From Gemmataceae bacterium (lineage in GTDB: Bacteria; Planctomycetota; Planctomycetia; Gemmatales; Gemmataceae): a DNA stretch of 9,753 bases. Where the stretch lies: assembly GCA_026418875.1 (NCBI GenBank), contig JAOAAM010000190.1, forward strand, positions 1 through 9,753, given 5' to 3'. The position numbers and the translations under genes are program-made. Below, piece after piece: positions 1-8,000 of the stretch; position 1 is the stretch's first letter; the number at the start of each line of letters is the position of its first letter. The notes below the pieces were generated by a model that ran no database searches, had not been told where the DNA came from, and was given only the letters and a program-made list of their open reading frames with translations.

Positions 1-531
1 CCGGTGACCCGAACGGTGCGTCACAATGGCCCATCGCGGGGCGACGCCACCGCCGTCGATGGTGAGGCTTGGGTGACGATCTTCGAGAAGGCGTTCATGG
101 ACCAGATCCGCGCCGAAGATCCAACTGGTTCCCTGTGGCGGCGTTACTGGGACCACCAAACGGTCATGACCATGCTGACCGGAGGCTGTGAGCAGGTCCA
201 CATGCTCGACCATGTCTCGGTTTTGTTCGGTGCCACCTTGGGCGACGAGCACTTCGCCAACATCGCTCGGGCGATCCGGGAGGGCAAGCTGGTGACGGCA
301 TCGACTTGGAACACGCCGACGCGGGGCGTCAGCACCGGGATGTTGATTGGTAACCATAACTACACCGTGGTTAGCGTCGATGAGGGAAGCCGGACGCTGA
401 CGCTGCGGAACCCTTGGGGCATCGACGGCGGCAGACTAGCCAGCGGCGACGGGAGCGACGGCATGGTGACCATCTCGTGGGCCGACTTCAAAGGATCGAT
501 GCAAGGCTACGACGTCGGCGCGGTGGCGTGA
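1..531 (+). CDS. Calpain-family (C2) cysteine protease, 3' part only
   Basis: The frame is open to the left edge, so the gene starts outside the window; the GTG at position 4 is probably internal. The visible 176 residues are the C-terminal half of a papain-like calpain core. The segment W-V-T-I-F-E-K-A-F near residue 24 matches the helix calpains carry between the catalytic Cys and His. The catalytic His is seen in the motif NHNYTVV (codon 355-357) and the catalytic Asn in RNPWG (codon 409-411), 18 residues later as in the family. The active-site Cys must lie in the missing part. The protein ends soon after the core domain, so no C2-like or EF-hand domain follows. Eukaryotic calpains are Ca2+-activated intracellular proteases; bacterial members are poorly characterised and often exported. 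A strong hairpin terminator lies 40 bp after the stop. Family assignment is firm, substrate unknown. Confidence 0.85.
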   Translation, partial: PVTRTVRHNGPSRGDATAVDGEAWVTIFEKAFMDQIRAEDPTGSLWRRYWDHQTVMTMLTGGCEQVHMLDHVSVLFGATLGDEHFANIARAIREGKLVTASTWNTPTRGVSTGMLIGNHNYTVVSVDEGSRTLTLRNPWGIDGGRLASGDGSDGMVTISWADFKGSMQGYDVGAVA

Positions 532-570
532 GTCCGCCGGATAGGACACTTCCGGCCGACCGCCCCCTCT

Positions 571-623
571 CGAGCCGTGCTCGCACCAGCCTCGTGGCTG
601 CGGTGACGAGCACGTCTCGTTTT
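571..623 (+). terminator. Hairpin terminator after the calpain gene
   Basis: A long imperfect stem-loop can be drawn. CGAG (571-574) pairs with CTCG (616-619), CGTGCTCG (576-583) with CGAGCACG (607-614), CAC (584-586) with GTG (603-605), and CAGCC (587-591) with GGCTG (596-600), around the loop TCGT. That gives 20 base pairs with one 1x1 mismatch and two small bulges on the 3' arm. TTTT (620-623) follows directly. The position 40 bp after the calpain stop fits intrinsic termination. The U-tract is short, so efficiency is uncertain. Confidence 0.65.
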
Positions 624-674
624 CCGCCAACCGGTTTGGGCAAATCTGCCATCGCATCCAGCCCCGGCTTCGCC

Positions 675-684
675 TTTTTAAAAA
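675..684. promoter_or_regulatory. AT-only palindrome TTTTTAAAAA, possible promoter region of the RTX gene
   Basis: A perfect 10-bp palindrome of A and T sits in otherwise GC-rich DNA about 95 bp upstream of the RTX gene start, after the calpain terminator. The gene needs its own promoter here because the hairpin at 571-623 separates it from the calpain gene. No convincing -35 box is placed at the right distance, so the promoter role is only a suggestion. The rest of 624-777 shows nothing I can name. Confidence 0.25.
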
Positions 685-766
685 TCCGTGGCGCGGTTAC
701 GCATCGACTCCCGCTGGAAGCTACTGGTGAGTTCTGCTGTCGCCCCAATCAATTGACTCTCTGCAT

Positions 767-773
767 GAGGTGA
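767..773 (+). promoter_or_regulatory. Shine-Dalgarno site of the RTX peptidase gene
   Basis: GAGGTGA ends 4 bp before the ATG at 778 and fixes this start over later in-frame ATGs such as the one at 904. Confidence 0.7.
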
Positions 774-777
774 ACTC

Positions 778-2403
778 ATGTTCCGATATTGGAAGTCCTG
801 GATCCGCTCCATTTGGCAAAATTGGCAGCCACGGACCATTGTCCATCCACGTTGCCGACTCACATTGCAACCGCTCGAGGGGCGTGAAGTCCCGACCTCC
901 CACATGTCCCTACGCGGCGACATTGTCGTCAACGGCACCGCGGGAAACGACCACATCGTCGTGACGACGAATGACAGCGGCGAAGTCGTCTTCTTCGTTA
1001 ATGACCGACCGGAGTTAATTCGCCGTCGGGTCCGAGTGCCCGGCGGAAGAGTCATGACTGTGTTTGAATCCAGCATACCGGTCGCCGTGATTCGTTCGAT
1101 CCGACTGAATGGGCTGGGTGGGGACGACACGATCCACGCCGTCCAATCGCCCCTTCGTGTCACGATCGATGGTTACATCGGGAACGACACCTTATATGGC
1201 AGCGAGTTCAACGATTACATCATGACCGGTGGCGGCAATCAGAACGTGGCGCACGGCTACGACGGCGACGACACCCTGGTCGGCGGCGCCGGCAACGACT
1301 CGTTGCATGGCGGACGAGGAAATGACGTGATCGAAGGGGGTGCGGGCGACGATTTCCTCAATGGTGAAGAAGGGAACGACACGCTACGGGGCGGTGCGGG
1401 GAACGACCTACATGTCGGTGGCACCGATTACTATTGGGACCCGGCTCCTGATAACGACGTGCTGTATGGCGAGGCGGGGGCGGATACCTTGATCGGCGGC
1501 AGGGGCAATGACCTGCTCTACGGCGGTCTCGGCGACGACTCCCTACGCGGGGGGGCAGGCCAAGACACCCTGTATGGCGGGCCAGGTCACGACGCCCTTC
1601 GCGGCGATAACGGCGACGACCAACTCTTCGGCGACGCGGGGAACGATGGCCTGTTTGGGGCCGAGGGGCAAAACACCCTCACTGGCGGCTTGGGTTTCGA
1701 TCGCTTTCTGATCTGGGACTTCGGCACGGACACGCTGACCGATCGGCATCAAAACCAAGCCAACCCCCGCCGCAGTCAGGATGCGGTCATCCACTTCCGA
1801 AATTTCGGTGGAGATAATTACTGGCAGCCCAACGTCTGGACTACCGACGAAGTGATCCTCTTCGACGTCGTCCTGGCCAACCTCGTCCGCTTCGTTGGAA
1901 ATACACGACCGATCCGGCAGCCGAATGGCCAGGATTGGCAAGGCGTCGTCTCGCTTGGCCTACCTCACCAACCACGAAGCGAGGGTGCTTTTGTTGCAAA
2001 TAACACGATCTATGTCGTCGACCCCCAAAGCATCAGCTCCACCAACTATTTGAACATGTTGTACCATGAGATCGGCCATTTTTGGGATACGACCGACACC
2101 AACCCGTTTTACACCCTCTTCCAGAGGATTAGTGACTGGCGGCAGAATCCGACGAACCCCGATCCAAGTCGCTACAGCCAAGCGCTGCATGAGAGATGGT
2201 CCAATTGGTGGTTCCTGACCAGTAGCGGTTTCGCCGAAACCTACGGCAAAGGAAGCCCCCGGGAAGACTTCGCGACCGCGTTCGCCAAGTTTTGCATCGA
2301 GCAATTCCACGGTCCGGCCGACCGCGGCATCGAGGGCAATGCCCGGGACGTCGCCCGCAAGCTCGCCTTGGTGAGGACACTGTTGATTTGGTTGCGTGCC
2401 TGA
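778..2403 (+). CDS. Secreted RTX repeat protein with C-terminal HExxH metallopeptidase-like domain
   Basis: 541 residues. The N-terminus is basic and aromatic, followed by LTLQPLEGREVP (about residues 28-40), like the LExLExR..P signatures at the start of planctomycete exported proteins; there is no classical hydrophobic signal peptide. Residues 160-311 hold hemolysin-type nonapeptides (GGxGxDxLx), which in known RTX proteins bind Ca2+ in a parallel beta-roll. After an uncharacterised linker, H430-E-I-G-H434 forms a zincin motif. It is not followed by the GxxH of serralysins; instead REDFATAF places E496, 62 residues after H434, as a plausible third zinc ligand, as in gluzincin-like peptidases. 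The order RTX-then-peptidase is the reverse of serralysins. The start is set by GAGGTGA, and an intrinsic terminator follows at 2434-2470, so it is probably monocistronic. Export and calcium binding are likely; peptidase activity is inferred from the motif only. Confidence 0.88.
   Translation: MFRYWKSWIRSIWQNWQPRTIVHPRCRLTLQPLEGREVPTSHMSLRGDIVVNGTAGNDHIVVTTNDSGEVVFFVNDRPELIRRRVRVPGGRVMTVFESSIPVAVIRSIRLNGLGGDDTIHAVQSPLRVTIDGYIGNDTLYGSEFNDYIMTGGGNQNVAHGYDGDDTLVGGAGNDSLHGGRGNDVIEGGAGDDFLNGEEGNDTLRGGAGNDLHVGGTDYYWDPAPDNDVLYGEAGADTLIGGRGNDLLYGGLGDDSLRGGAGQDTLYGGPGHDALRGDNGDDQLFGDAGNDGLFGAEGQNTLTGGLGFDRFLIWDFGTDTLTDRHQNQANPRRSQDAVIHFRNFGGDNYWQPNVWTTDEVILFDVVLANLVRFVGNTRPIRQPNGQDWQGVVSLGLPHQPRSEGAFVANNTIYVVDPQSISSTNYLNMLYHEIGHFWDTTDTNPFYTLFQRISDWRQNPTNPDPSRYSQALHERWSNWWFLTSSGFAETYGKGSPREDFATAFAKFCIEQFHGPADRGIEGNARDVARKLALVRTLLIWLRA
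1255..1710 (+). repeat. RTX (hemolysin-type Ca2+-binding) nonapeptide array, 27-bp unit
   Basis: This stretch encodes 15 clear nonapeptides of the form GGxGxDxLx plus one 17-residue unit. Six units run from GYDGDDTLV to GGAGNDLHV, then a 17-residue segment containing TDYYWDPAP expands the seventh unit by 8 residues. Nine more units end at GGLGFDRFL. The insertion keeps the register and would form a loop out of the beta-roll. The last two units have weakened ligand positions (QN and FD in place of ND), as expected at an array edge. DNA-level identity between units is modest, so this is an old, protein-selected repeat. Confidence 0.9.
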
Positions 2404-2433
2404 GCCGGCTCTCCGGCCTGCGTCGGCGATTCT

Positions 2434-2470
2434 TGGGGCACCGGATAAAATCGCGGGTGCCCCATTTTTT
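2434..2470 (+). terminator. Intrinsic terminator after the RTX peptidase gene
   Basis: TGGGGCACC (2434-2442) and GGTGCCCCA (2456-2464) form a perfect 9-bp stem with a 13-nt loop, followed directly by six T (2465-2470). It begins 31 bp after the stop codon at 2403. It ends only 21 bp before the next start at 2492, so any separate promoter for that gene must overlap it or lie upstream of it. Confidence 0.88.
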
Positions 2471-2491
2471 GCGCCGTGAGAACACACGCCC

Positions 2492-3535
2492 ATGATCCGA
2501 ACTCTGCGCCTGCTCACGCTGCTCCTGGCCGCTTCAGGTTGCCAACGTTCTGCCGAGACGCGGGTCGTTCTCTACTGCTCCCAAGATCGAGAATTCGCTG
2601 AATCCGTGCTCGACGAGTTCACCCGCCGGTCGGGGCAGCGAGCGGCGGTCAAATTCGACACCGAGGCGGATAAGTCGGTAGGGCTGTACCACGAATTGAT
2701 GCGTGAGCGGAATCGGCCTCGTTGCGACGTGTTTTGGAACAACGAGATCATGAATACGATCCGCCTGCAACGGGCCGGGCTGCTGGAAACATACCGCAGT
2801 CCCTCCGCCGAGGATTATCCCGACTATGCCAAGGCAGCCGACGGCATCTGGACAGCCTTTGCCGCCCGCGCCCGGGTGTTGATCGTCAACACGGACCGAG
2901 TGCCCGAGGCGGAACGACCGTGCAGCATTATGGACCTGACGGCGGCGAAATGGCGCGGCCGAGTCGGCATCGCCCGGCCGTTGTATGGAACGACGGCGAC
3001 CCACGCCGCTTGCCTGTTCGACGTGCTCGGGGCAGACGCTGCCCGAGATTTCTTCCGCCAGTTGAAGGCCAACGACGTCCGCATTCTTCCAGGGAACAAG
3101 CAGGTCGCCGAAGCCGTGGCCCGTGGCCAACTCGACGTCGGTTTCACCGACACTGACGACGCCATCATCGAGTGGGAGGCAGGCCGACCCGTCGCTCTGG
3201 TCTTCCCTGATCGCGACGGCCACCCAGACCACCCGCGGCTCGGCACGCTGTACATTCCCAACACACTCATGCTCATCAAGGGATCGCCCAATCCCGAGGG
3301 AGGCCGGCAACTGATCGACTTTTTGCTCAGCCCGGAGATTGAGAAACGACTGGCGGAAGGACCGAGTCGCCAAATCCCCCTGAACCCCAAAGTGACAGCC
3401 ACACTGCCCGCCCCGATCGAGCGGCCCCGCGGTGCCGGGGGCACGGTTCTCCCGATGCAAGTGGATTTCTCGCGCGCTGCCGACTTGTGGGACGAAGCCC
3501 ACTCGTTCATCCGCAATGAGTTCCTTCGAGATTAA
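2492..3535 (+). CDS. Lipoprotein ABC-type substrate-binding protein, iron(III)/FbpA-like class
   Basis: 347 residues. The N-terminus is a lipoprotein signal: a basic start, a run of leucines and the lipobox L-A-A-S-G-C with the lipidated Cys at residue 17. From residue 24 on (RVVLYCSQDREFAESVLDEF) the sequence matches the type II periplasmic binding proteins used for Fe3+ and related anions, with DVFWNNEIM, a segment around LDVGFTDTDDA typical of the hinge region, and LYIPNTLMLIKGSPNP near the second lobe. It should sit on the outer face of the inner membrane and pass a ligand to an ABC permease. No permease or ATPase gene is in the window. FbpA-type iron binders usually carry two adjacent Tyr; here only one Tyr is seen in LGTLYIPNT, so the ligand may not be iron. 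No good Shine-Dalgarno precedes the ATG. The oxidoreductase gene follows after 73 bp and may be co-transcribed. Confidence 0.85.
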   Translation: MIRTLRLLTLLLAASGCQRSAETRVVLYCSQDREFAESVLDEFTRRSGQRAAVKFDTEADKSVGLYHELMRERNRPRCDVFWNNEIMNTIRLQRAGLLETYRSPSAEDYPDYAKAADGIWTAFAARARVLIVNTDRVPEAERPCSIMDLTAAKWRGRVGIARPLYGTTATHAACLFDVLGADAARDFFRQLKANDVRILPGNKQVAEAVARGQLDVGFTDTDDAIIEWEAGRPVALVFPDRDGHPDHPRLGTLYIPNTLMLIKGSPNPEGGRQLIDFLLSPEIEKRLAEGPSRQIPLNPKVTATLPAPIERPRGAGGTVLPMQVDFSRAADLWDEAHSFIRNEFLRD

Positions 3536-3595
3536 GAAATCTCCTGGCGGTCCCGTCCACGGCAGTGTAAAGTAACGACCAGACTGCGCCGCCTT

Positions 3596-3606
3596 GAGGA
3601 TTCCTC
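3596..3606 (+). promoter_or_regulatory. Shine-Dalgarno site inside a perfect dyad, decides the start of the oxidoreductase
   Basis: GAGGA (3596-3600) lies 8 bp before the ATG at 3609, good spacing for ribosome binding. This favours ATG 3609 over the in-frame TTG at 3594, which would overlap the site. GAGGA is followed by T and then its own complement TCCTC, making an 11-bp dyad with a one-base centre. The dyad cannot fold fully on itself in RNA, so a regulatory meaning is open. Confidence 0.6.
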
Positions 3607-3608
3607 TC

Positions 3609-4925
3609 ATGACCCGAGCCATCACTCGCCGTCACTTCCTGATGTCCACGGCCGGAGCTTTGGCCGCCACTCGACTCCGCGCCCAACCGAGGGTCTCGCC
3701 GAACGAGAAGCTGCATGTGGCCGTCATCGGCGTCGCCGGCCAGGGCGTTTATAACTGGTCGCAACTCAAAGCGATCCCGCAGTGCGAAGTCGTGGCACTT
3801 TGCGACGTGCATGAAACCCGAATCGGCCCGGCCCGGGAGGCGTTCCCGAAAGCAAGCTTCGACGTCGATTTCCGCAAGACGCTGGAGCGGAAAGGGATCG
3901 ACGCCGTGCTGGTCTGCACGCCGGACCACACCCACGCCCACCCCACGCTGATGGCGCTGCGGACGGGTCGGCATGTCTACTGCGAAAAGCCGCTTACGCA
4001 CACCATTGAAGAAGCTCGCCTGGTCACGGAGACGGCCAGGAAAGAGAAGCGCGTCACGCAGATGGGTACGCAGATCCATGCCGAGTCGAACTACCGCCGT
4101 GTCGTCGAGCTGATCCGTGCCGGGGCCATCGGTCCGGTCGCGGAAGTGCATGTGTGGGTGGGGACCAGTTACAGCACGCCGGGGCGTCCCTCGGGAAGCG
4201 AGCCGGTGCTGCCGGGACTGCATTGGGATTTGTGGCTGGGACCAGCGCCGGAGCGCCCGTTCCATCATGGCACCTCGCCGGACCAGTTCGGCACCTACCT
4301 GCCATTCAACTGGCGACGCTGGTGGGACTTCGGCGGCGGAGCGATGACCGACATGGCTTGCCATTACGTCGATCTGCCTTACTGGGCACTCGACTTGAAA
4401 TACCCAACCTATGTCCATGCCCGCGGCCCGGAACCGCACCCCGAATCCGCCTCGCCCTGGCTGATCGTCGAATATCGCTTTCCTGCCCGCGGCGAACAAC
4501 CGCCCGTCAAACTCACTTGGTACGACGGCGGCAAAAAGCCCGAGTTTATTGTCAAAAACAAGCTCAACTGGAACGCAGGGGTACTGTTCGTGGGCACCGA
4601 GGGTCGCATGCTGCTGGCCGATTACGGCCGACACGTGTTGCTCCCCGAAGATCGTTTCCGCGATTACCCGCGGCCACCTAAAACCATCCCCGACTCGATC
4701 GGGCATCATCGTGAATGGGTCGAGGCGTGTATCAAGGGCGAGCCGACCACGACTTGCGATTTCAGCTACAGCGGGCCACTGGCGGAAACCGCCATGCTCG
4801 GCGTGGTGTCGTTCCGCACCGGCAAACCGCTCGAATGGGATGCAGCGAATCTCCGAGCAACCAACGCCCCAGAGGCCGATCGCTTCATCCGCAAGGAGTA
4901 CCGCAAAGGCTGGAGCCTGAGCTGA
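3609..4925 (+). CDS. Tat-exported Gfo/Idh/MocA-family NAD(P)-dependent oxidoreductase
   Basis: 438 residues from ATG 3609. The N-terminus is a twin-arginine signal: T-R-R-H-F-L with the arginine pair at residues 7-8, a hydrophobic stretch STAGALAA, and a likely cut after L-R-A (residue 25). Folded export with bound cofactor is the usual reason for Tat use. The Rossmann fold starts at about residue 36, with the dinucleotide motif G41-V-A-G-Q-G46. The family signature C-E-K-P is at residues 125-128; K127 is the expected catalytic/cofactor lysine. The alpha/beta C-terminal domain contains GGGAMTDMACHYVD, whose D248 and H252 are candidate substrate residues. The C-terminal segment (GPLAETAMLGVVSFRTGKPLEWD, read in two parts around G-V) is typical of the many planctomycete paralogues thought to act on sugars or sugar derivatives. 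The substrate cannot be told from sequence. A GC hairpin follows the stop. Confidence 0.93.
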   Translation: MTRAITRRHFLMSTAGALAATRLRAQPRVSPNEKLHVAVIGVAGQGVYNWSQLKAIPQCEVVALCDVHETRIGPAREAFPKASFDVDFRKTLERKGIDAVLVCTPDHTHAHPTLMALRTGRHVYCEKPLTHTIEEARLVTETARKEKRVTQMGTQIHAESNYRRVVELIRAGAIGPVAEVHVWVGTSYSTPGRPSGSEPVLPGLHWDLWLGPAPERPFHHGTSPDQFGTYLPFNWRRWWDFGGGAMTDMACHYVDLPYWALDLKYPTYVHARGPEPHPESASPWLIVEYRFPARGEQPPVKLTWYDGGKKPEFIVKNKLNWNAGVLFVGTEGRMLLADYGRHVLLPEDRFRDYPRPPKTIPDSIGHHREWVEACIKGEPTTTCDFSYSGPLAETAMLGVVSFRTGKPLEWDAANLRATNAPEADRFIRKEYRKGWSLS

Positions 4926-4937
4926 CGCCACGGACGG

Positions 4938-4957
4938 CGGGTGCGGCACGGCACCCG
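4938..4957 (+). terminator. GC-rich hairpin after the oxidoreductase gene, no T-tract
   Basis: CGGGTGC (4938-4944) and GCACCCG (4951-4957) form a perfect 7-bp stem with loop GGCACG, 12 bp after the stop at 4925. No run of T follows, so it is at best a partial or Rho-assisted terminator or an mRNA 3'-end stabiliser. Confidence 0.4.
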
Positions 4958-4982
4958 GATCGGTCGGGCACCGCCACACCAG

Positions 4983-5011
4983 TTGACGCGCCAACAATTT
5001 TCGCTCACATT
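4983..5011 (+). promoter_or_regulatory. Weak candidate sigma70-type promoter for the kinase gene
   Basis: TTGACG (4983-4988) matches five of six bases of the -35 consensus. At 17-bp spacing the -10 position is CACATT (5006-5011), which matches only three of six. The site lies in the most AT-rich part of the 159-bp gap before the kinase start, after the hairpin at 4938-4957. GTTGACGCGCCAAC (4982-4995), overlapping the -35 box, is a near-palindrome that could be an operator. All of this is suggestive only. Confidence 0.25.
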
Positions 5012-5071
5012 GATGGCGAATTGCGCATCGAACGAAGGACCAGTCACCGTCGTTGCGAACCTGAATGTTTC

Positions 5072-5076
5072 AGAGG
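5072..5076 (+). promoter_or_regulatory. Shine-Dalgarno site of the kinase gene
   Basis: AGAGG ends 8 bp before the ATG at 5085. Together with the family-typical beginning MPLTIPCPD, it fixes the start there and not at the upstream in-frame GTG 4941 (inside the hairpin) or ATG 5013. Confidence 0.6.
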
Positions 5077-5084
5077 CCGCGCCC

Positions 5085-8000
5085 ATGCCCCTGACCATTC
5101 CCTGTCCCGATGTGGACACCTGGCGTCAATTGCTGGAAGGCCGGCTGCCCGGAGGGCAAATCGACCTCCTGGCAGAGCATCTCGACTCCTGCCCCGCCTG
5201 CTCGGAGCAGGTTCAAGCGTTGGCGAGCCAGATGACCTGGCTCGGTGATCGAGCGACCACCCACCTGCACGAACTCCCGCCGGGAGCGGCCCGAGTGATG
5301 AATCGGCTCCGCCACCTCTTGGAAGAGAGCGAGACGTCGAGAATTTCCCCTCCCGACCCGCCAGCGGCGGCCAGCGACCACTTCGACTTTCTCCGGCCTC
5401 CCGAAGACCCGTCGGAGATCGGTCGGTTGGCCCAGTATCGAGTCTTGCGGCTTTTGGGCCGGGGTGGCATGGGGTTCGTCTTCCTCGCCCATGATCCGCA
5501 CCTTGACCGCCCGGTCGCGCTGAAGGTCATGCGGCCAGAAATCGCCAGCCGACCCGCGGCTCGGGAACGCTTCCTGCGCGAAGCCCGCCTGGCCGCCAAA
5601 ATCAAAAGCGACCACATCGTCACGATCTACCAGGTCAGCGACGATCGTGGCGTGCCGTTTCTCGCGATGGAATTGCTCCAGGGAATGACGCTTGAGACCC
5701 TGCTCAGGAGTACGAATCAGCCGCTGGAGATTCCGTTCATCGCGGCGATTTGTCGGCAGATCGCTGCCGGTCTGGCCGCCGCCCACGAGCAGGGTCTCAT
5801 CCACCGCGACATCAAGCCCGCTAATGTCTGGATCGAATCTGGCTCCACCGGCCGCGTCAAACTCCTCGACTTCGGCCTGGCTCGCGCCGATGAATCCAGC
5901 GAAGCCTTGACACAGACGGGGATGATCCTTGGCACCCCGGCGTACATGGCCCCAGAGCAAGCGCGGGGGGAACCTCTCGACGCTCGGGCCGACCTGTGGA
6001 GTCTTGGCGTGGTTCTTTACGAACTACTCACACGCCGACGCCCATTCATCGGGGCCAACACCCTCGCCATTCTTGCCAGCATCGCCATGGATGACCCCCC
6101 CGCGATCCAATCCCTCAACCCGCTCGTCCCCGAACCGCTCGCACGGCTGACGATGCAACTGCTCGAGAAAAACCCCGCATCTCGCCCCACGTCGGCACGG
6201 GAGATCATTGCCACTCTCGATGCCCTCTTGCAACCATCGGCCCCGCCGCTCTCGACCTCCACACCCATACCCCTGCCCGATTTCACCCAACGCCATGCCT
6301 CGGTCCCGTCGCCCTCGCTCGCCGCAACCCGTTCAAAGAACCGTCGCCTCGTCCTACTCACCTCACTCGCTCTTCTCCTGCCGCTCGGGTTCCTGCTTGG
6401 AGGCACCATCATCCGTGTCGCCACCAACAAGGGCGAGATTGTGGTCGACGTCGATGATCCCAATCTCGAAGTGCGTGTGATCCAAAATGGCGTCGTCGTC
6501 CAGGACAAAACGAAACAACGCGAATTCGTCATCTCCGCCGGCGACAGCGTGCTGGAAGTCTACGAGAAAGACGGTATCGGACCCATCCTCACGAGACAGT
6601 TTACGCTGAACCGAGGCGACAAGATCACCCTGAAGATCACCTTGGCTGACCTTGCCGACGCCAAGGGCCGGAATGCGACACCGACCCCGGCTGCCCCCGC
6701 CCCAACGCCCATGCCGCCGCCTGACCCCGATCGCCGCGCCGCCAACTTCGTCCTGGCGAAGGGCGGTGGCATTAAGATTAAAATCGGCGACGTCACGACC
6801 GAGATCCGAGACGCTTCTCGACTCCCCAGTCAGGATTTCCACCTCTTGGAGTTTGGCTTGCCCCAATTAGCCACCACCACCGATGATGACCTCGCCCATT
6901 TCGACGGTTGTCGTCACTTGACCAATCTCCATTTGCATCAGGCCTCGCGCCTCACGAATGCCGCTCTCCGCTATTTCGAGAATTGCAAGCTCCTCGTTAA
7001 TCTCAATCTGGCTGAAACTAATATCACGGACGAAGGTCTTCGCTTTTTTCGCGGCTGTTCTGAACTAACCTCCGTCAATCTGAGAGCTACGAAAATTTCC
7101 GACGCGGGACTTGCCTATCTCAAAGACTGTAAGAAGCTCACCCGCATCGATCTCCGTGGGACTCCGGTTACCGACCTCGGTTTAACTCACCTGAAGGATT
7201 GCACCAACCTCACCGTGATCGAGTTCGGTCAGACGAAGATCACCGGTTTTGGCTTGGCACCTTTCCGACAATTGCGCGAGTTGGGTTTCGACCATGTCCC
7301 TGTCACGACCGATGCCCTCTTGGCACTTCAGCCAAATCCCGAACTCACGCTCCTCGCTATTCATAATCCCCCTCCATCGCTCTCCGCAGCCGGGCTGGCA
7401 GTCTTCAAGACTTGTGCGAAAATTCGTACTCTGAGCCTAGTTGGTTTTACGCTCCAAGACGGTGATCTAGAGATATTCGCACCATGTGAGAATCTGGAAT
7501 CATTGTGGCTTCGGCTGCCGATCACCGACCGTGGATTGGCACCATTCCAAAATAAACACCAATTGAAACATTTGACCTTGGAATGTTGGAGCATCACCGA
7601 TGCCGGGCTGGCCTGTTTCAAGGGTTGTCGTCAGTTAACGGACCTCCGTCTCGAGAGTTTTCACATCACGGATGCCGGTTTAGCCCAGCTGCATGAAAAC
7701 CGTAACATTGGCAAGCTCGCTCTGGTACATACATCGATCACGGATCTCAGCTTGCCCTGGATCAATTCGCTCTCGTGCCGAGATGGCTGTAACCTGACGG
7801 ATACGCGGATTTCGCGCGAGGGTTTTGAGCGGCTCAGGGCAGCACATCCCGATTGGATTTTGGAATGGAGTGAGAGAAATCATCACTGCGCGCAAGCCAT
7901 CCTCCAAGTCGGCGGGAAGGTGTGGATTGCGTCGCCTGGTGATCCGAATCTCATTTTGGTCAAACACGCCGACGAACTCATCCGGCCGTTCTTCCAAGTC

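Noticed and set aside
753..758. TTGACT as a -35 box for the RTX gene.
   Set aside because: It lies only 19 bp before the ATG, so a -10 box would fall on the start codon.
414..773. A 119-codon plus-strand frame bridging the calpain gene end and the intergenic region.
   Set aside because: It is out of frame with the calpain gene, arginine-rich as expected for shifted GC-rich DNA, and crosses the terminator hairpin.
3594..3608. TTG at 3594 as start of the oxidoreductase.
   Set aside because: It would overlap the Shine-Dalgarno GAGGA; ATG 3609 has correct spacing and begins directly before the Tat motif.
2534..3625. A 363-codon minus-strand open frame opposite the lipoprotein gene.
   Set aside because: The plus-strand gene has a lipobox and binding-protein motifs; the antisense product has none.
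3507..4997. A 496-codon minus-strand open frame opposite the oxidoreductase gene.
   Set aside because: It mirrors a gene with clear family motifs in GC-rich DNA, where long antisense frames are common. Its translation shows no recognisable domain.
4941..5084. Upstream GTG (4941) or ATG (5013) as start of the kinase.
   Set aside because: GTG 4941 lies inside a hairpin. The extra N-terminal residues do not resemble the family, whereas ATG 5085 has a Shine-Dalgarno site and a typical beginning.
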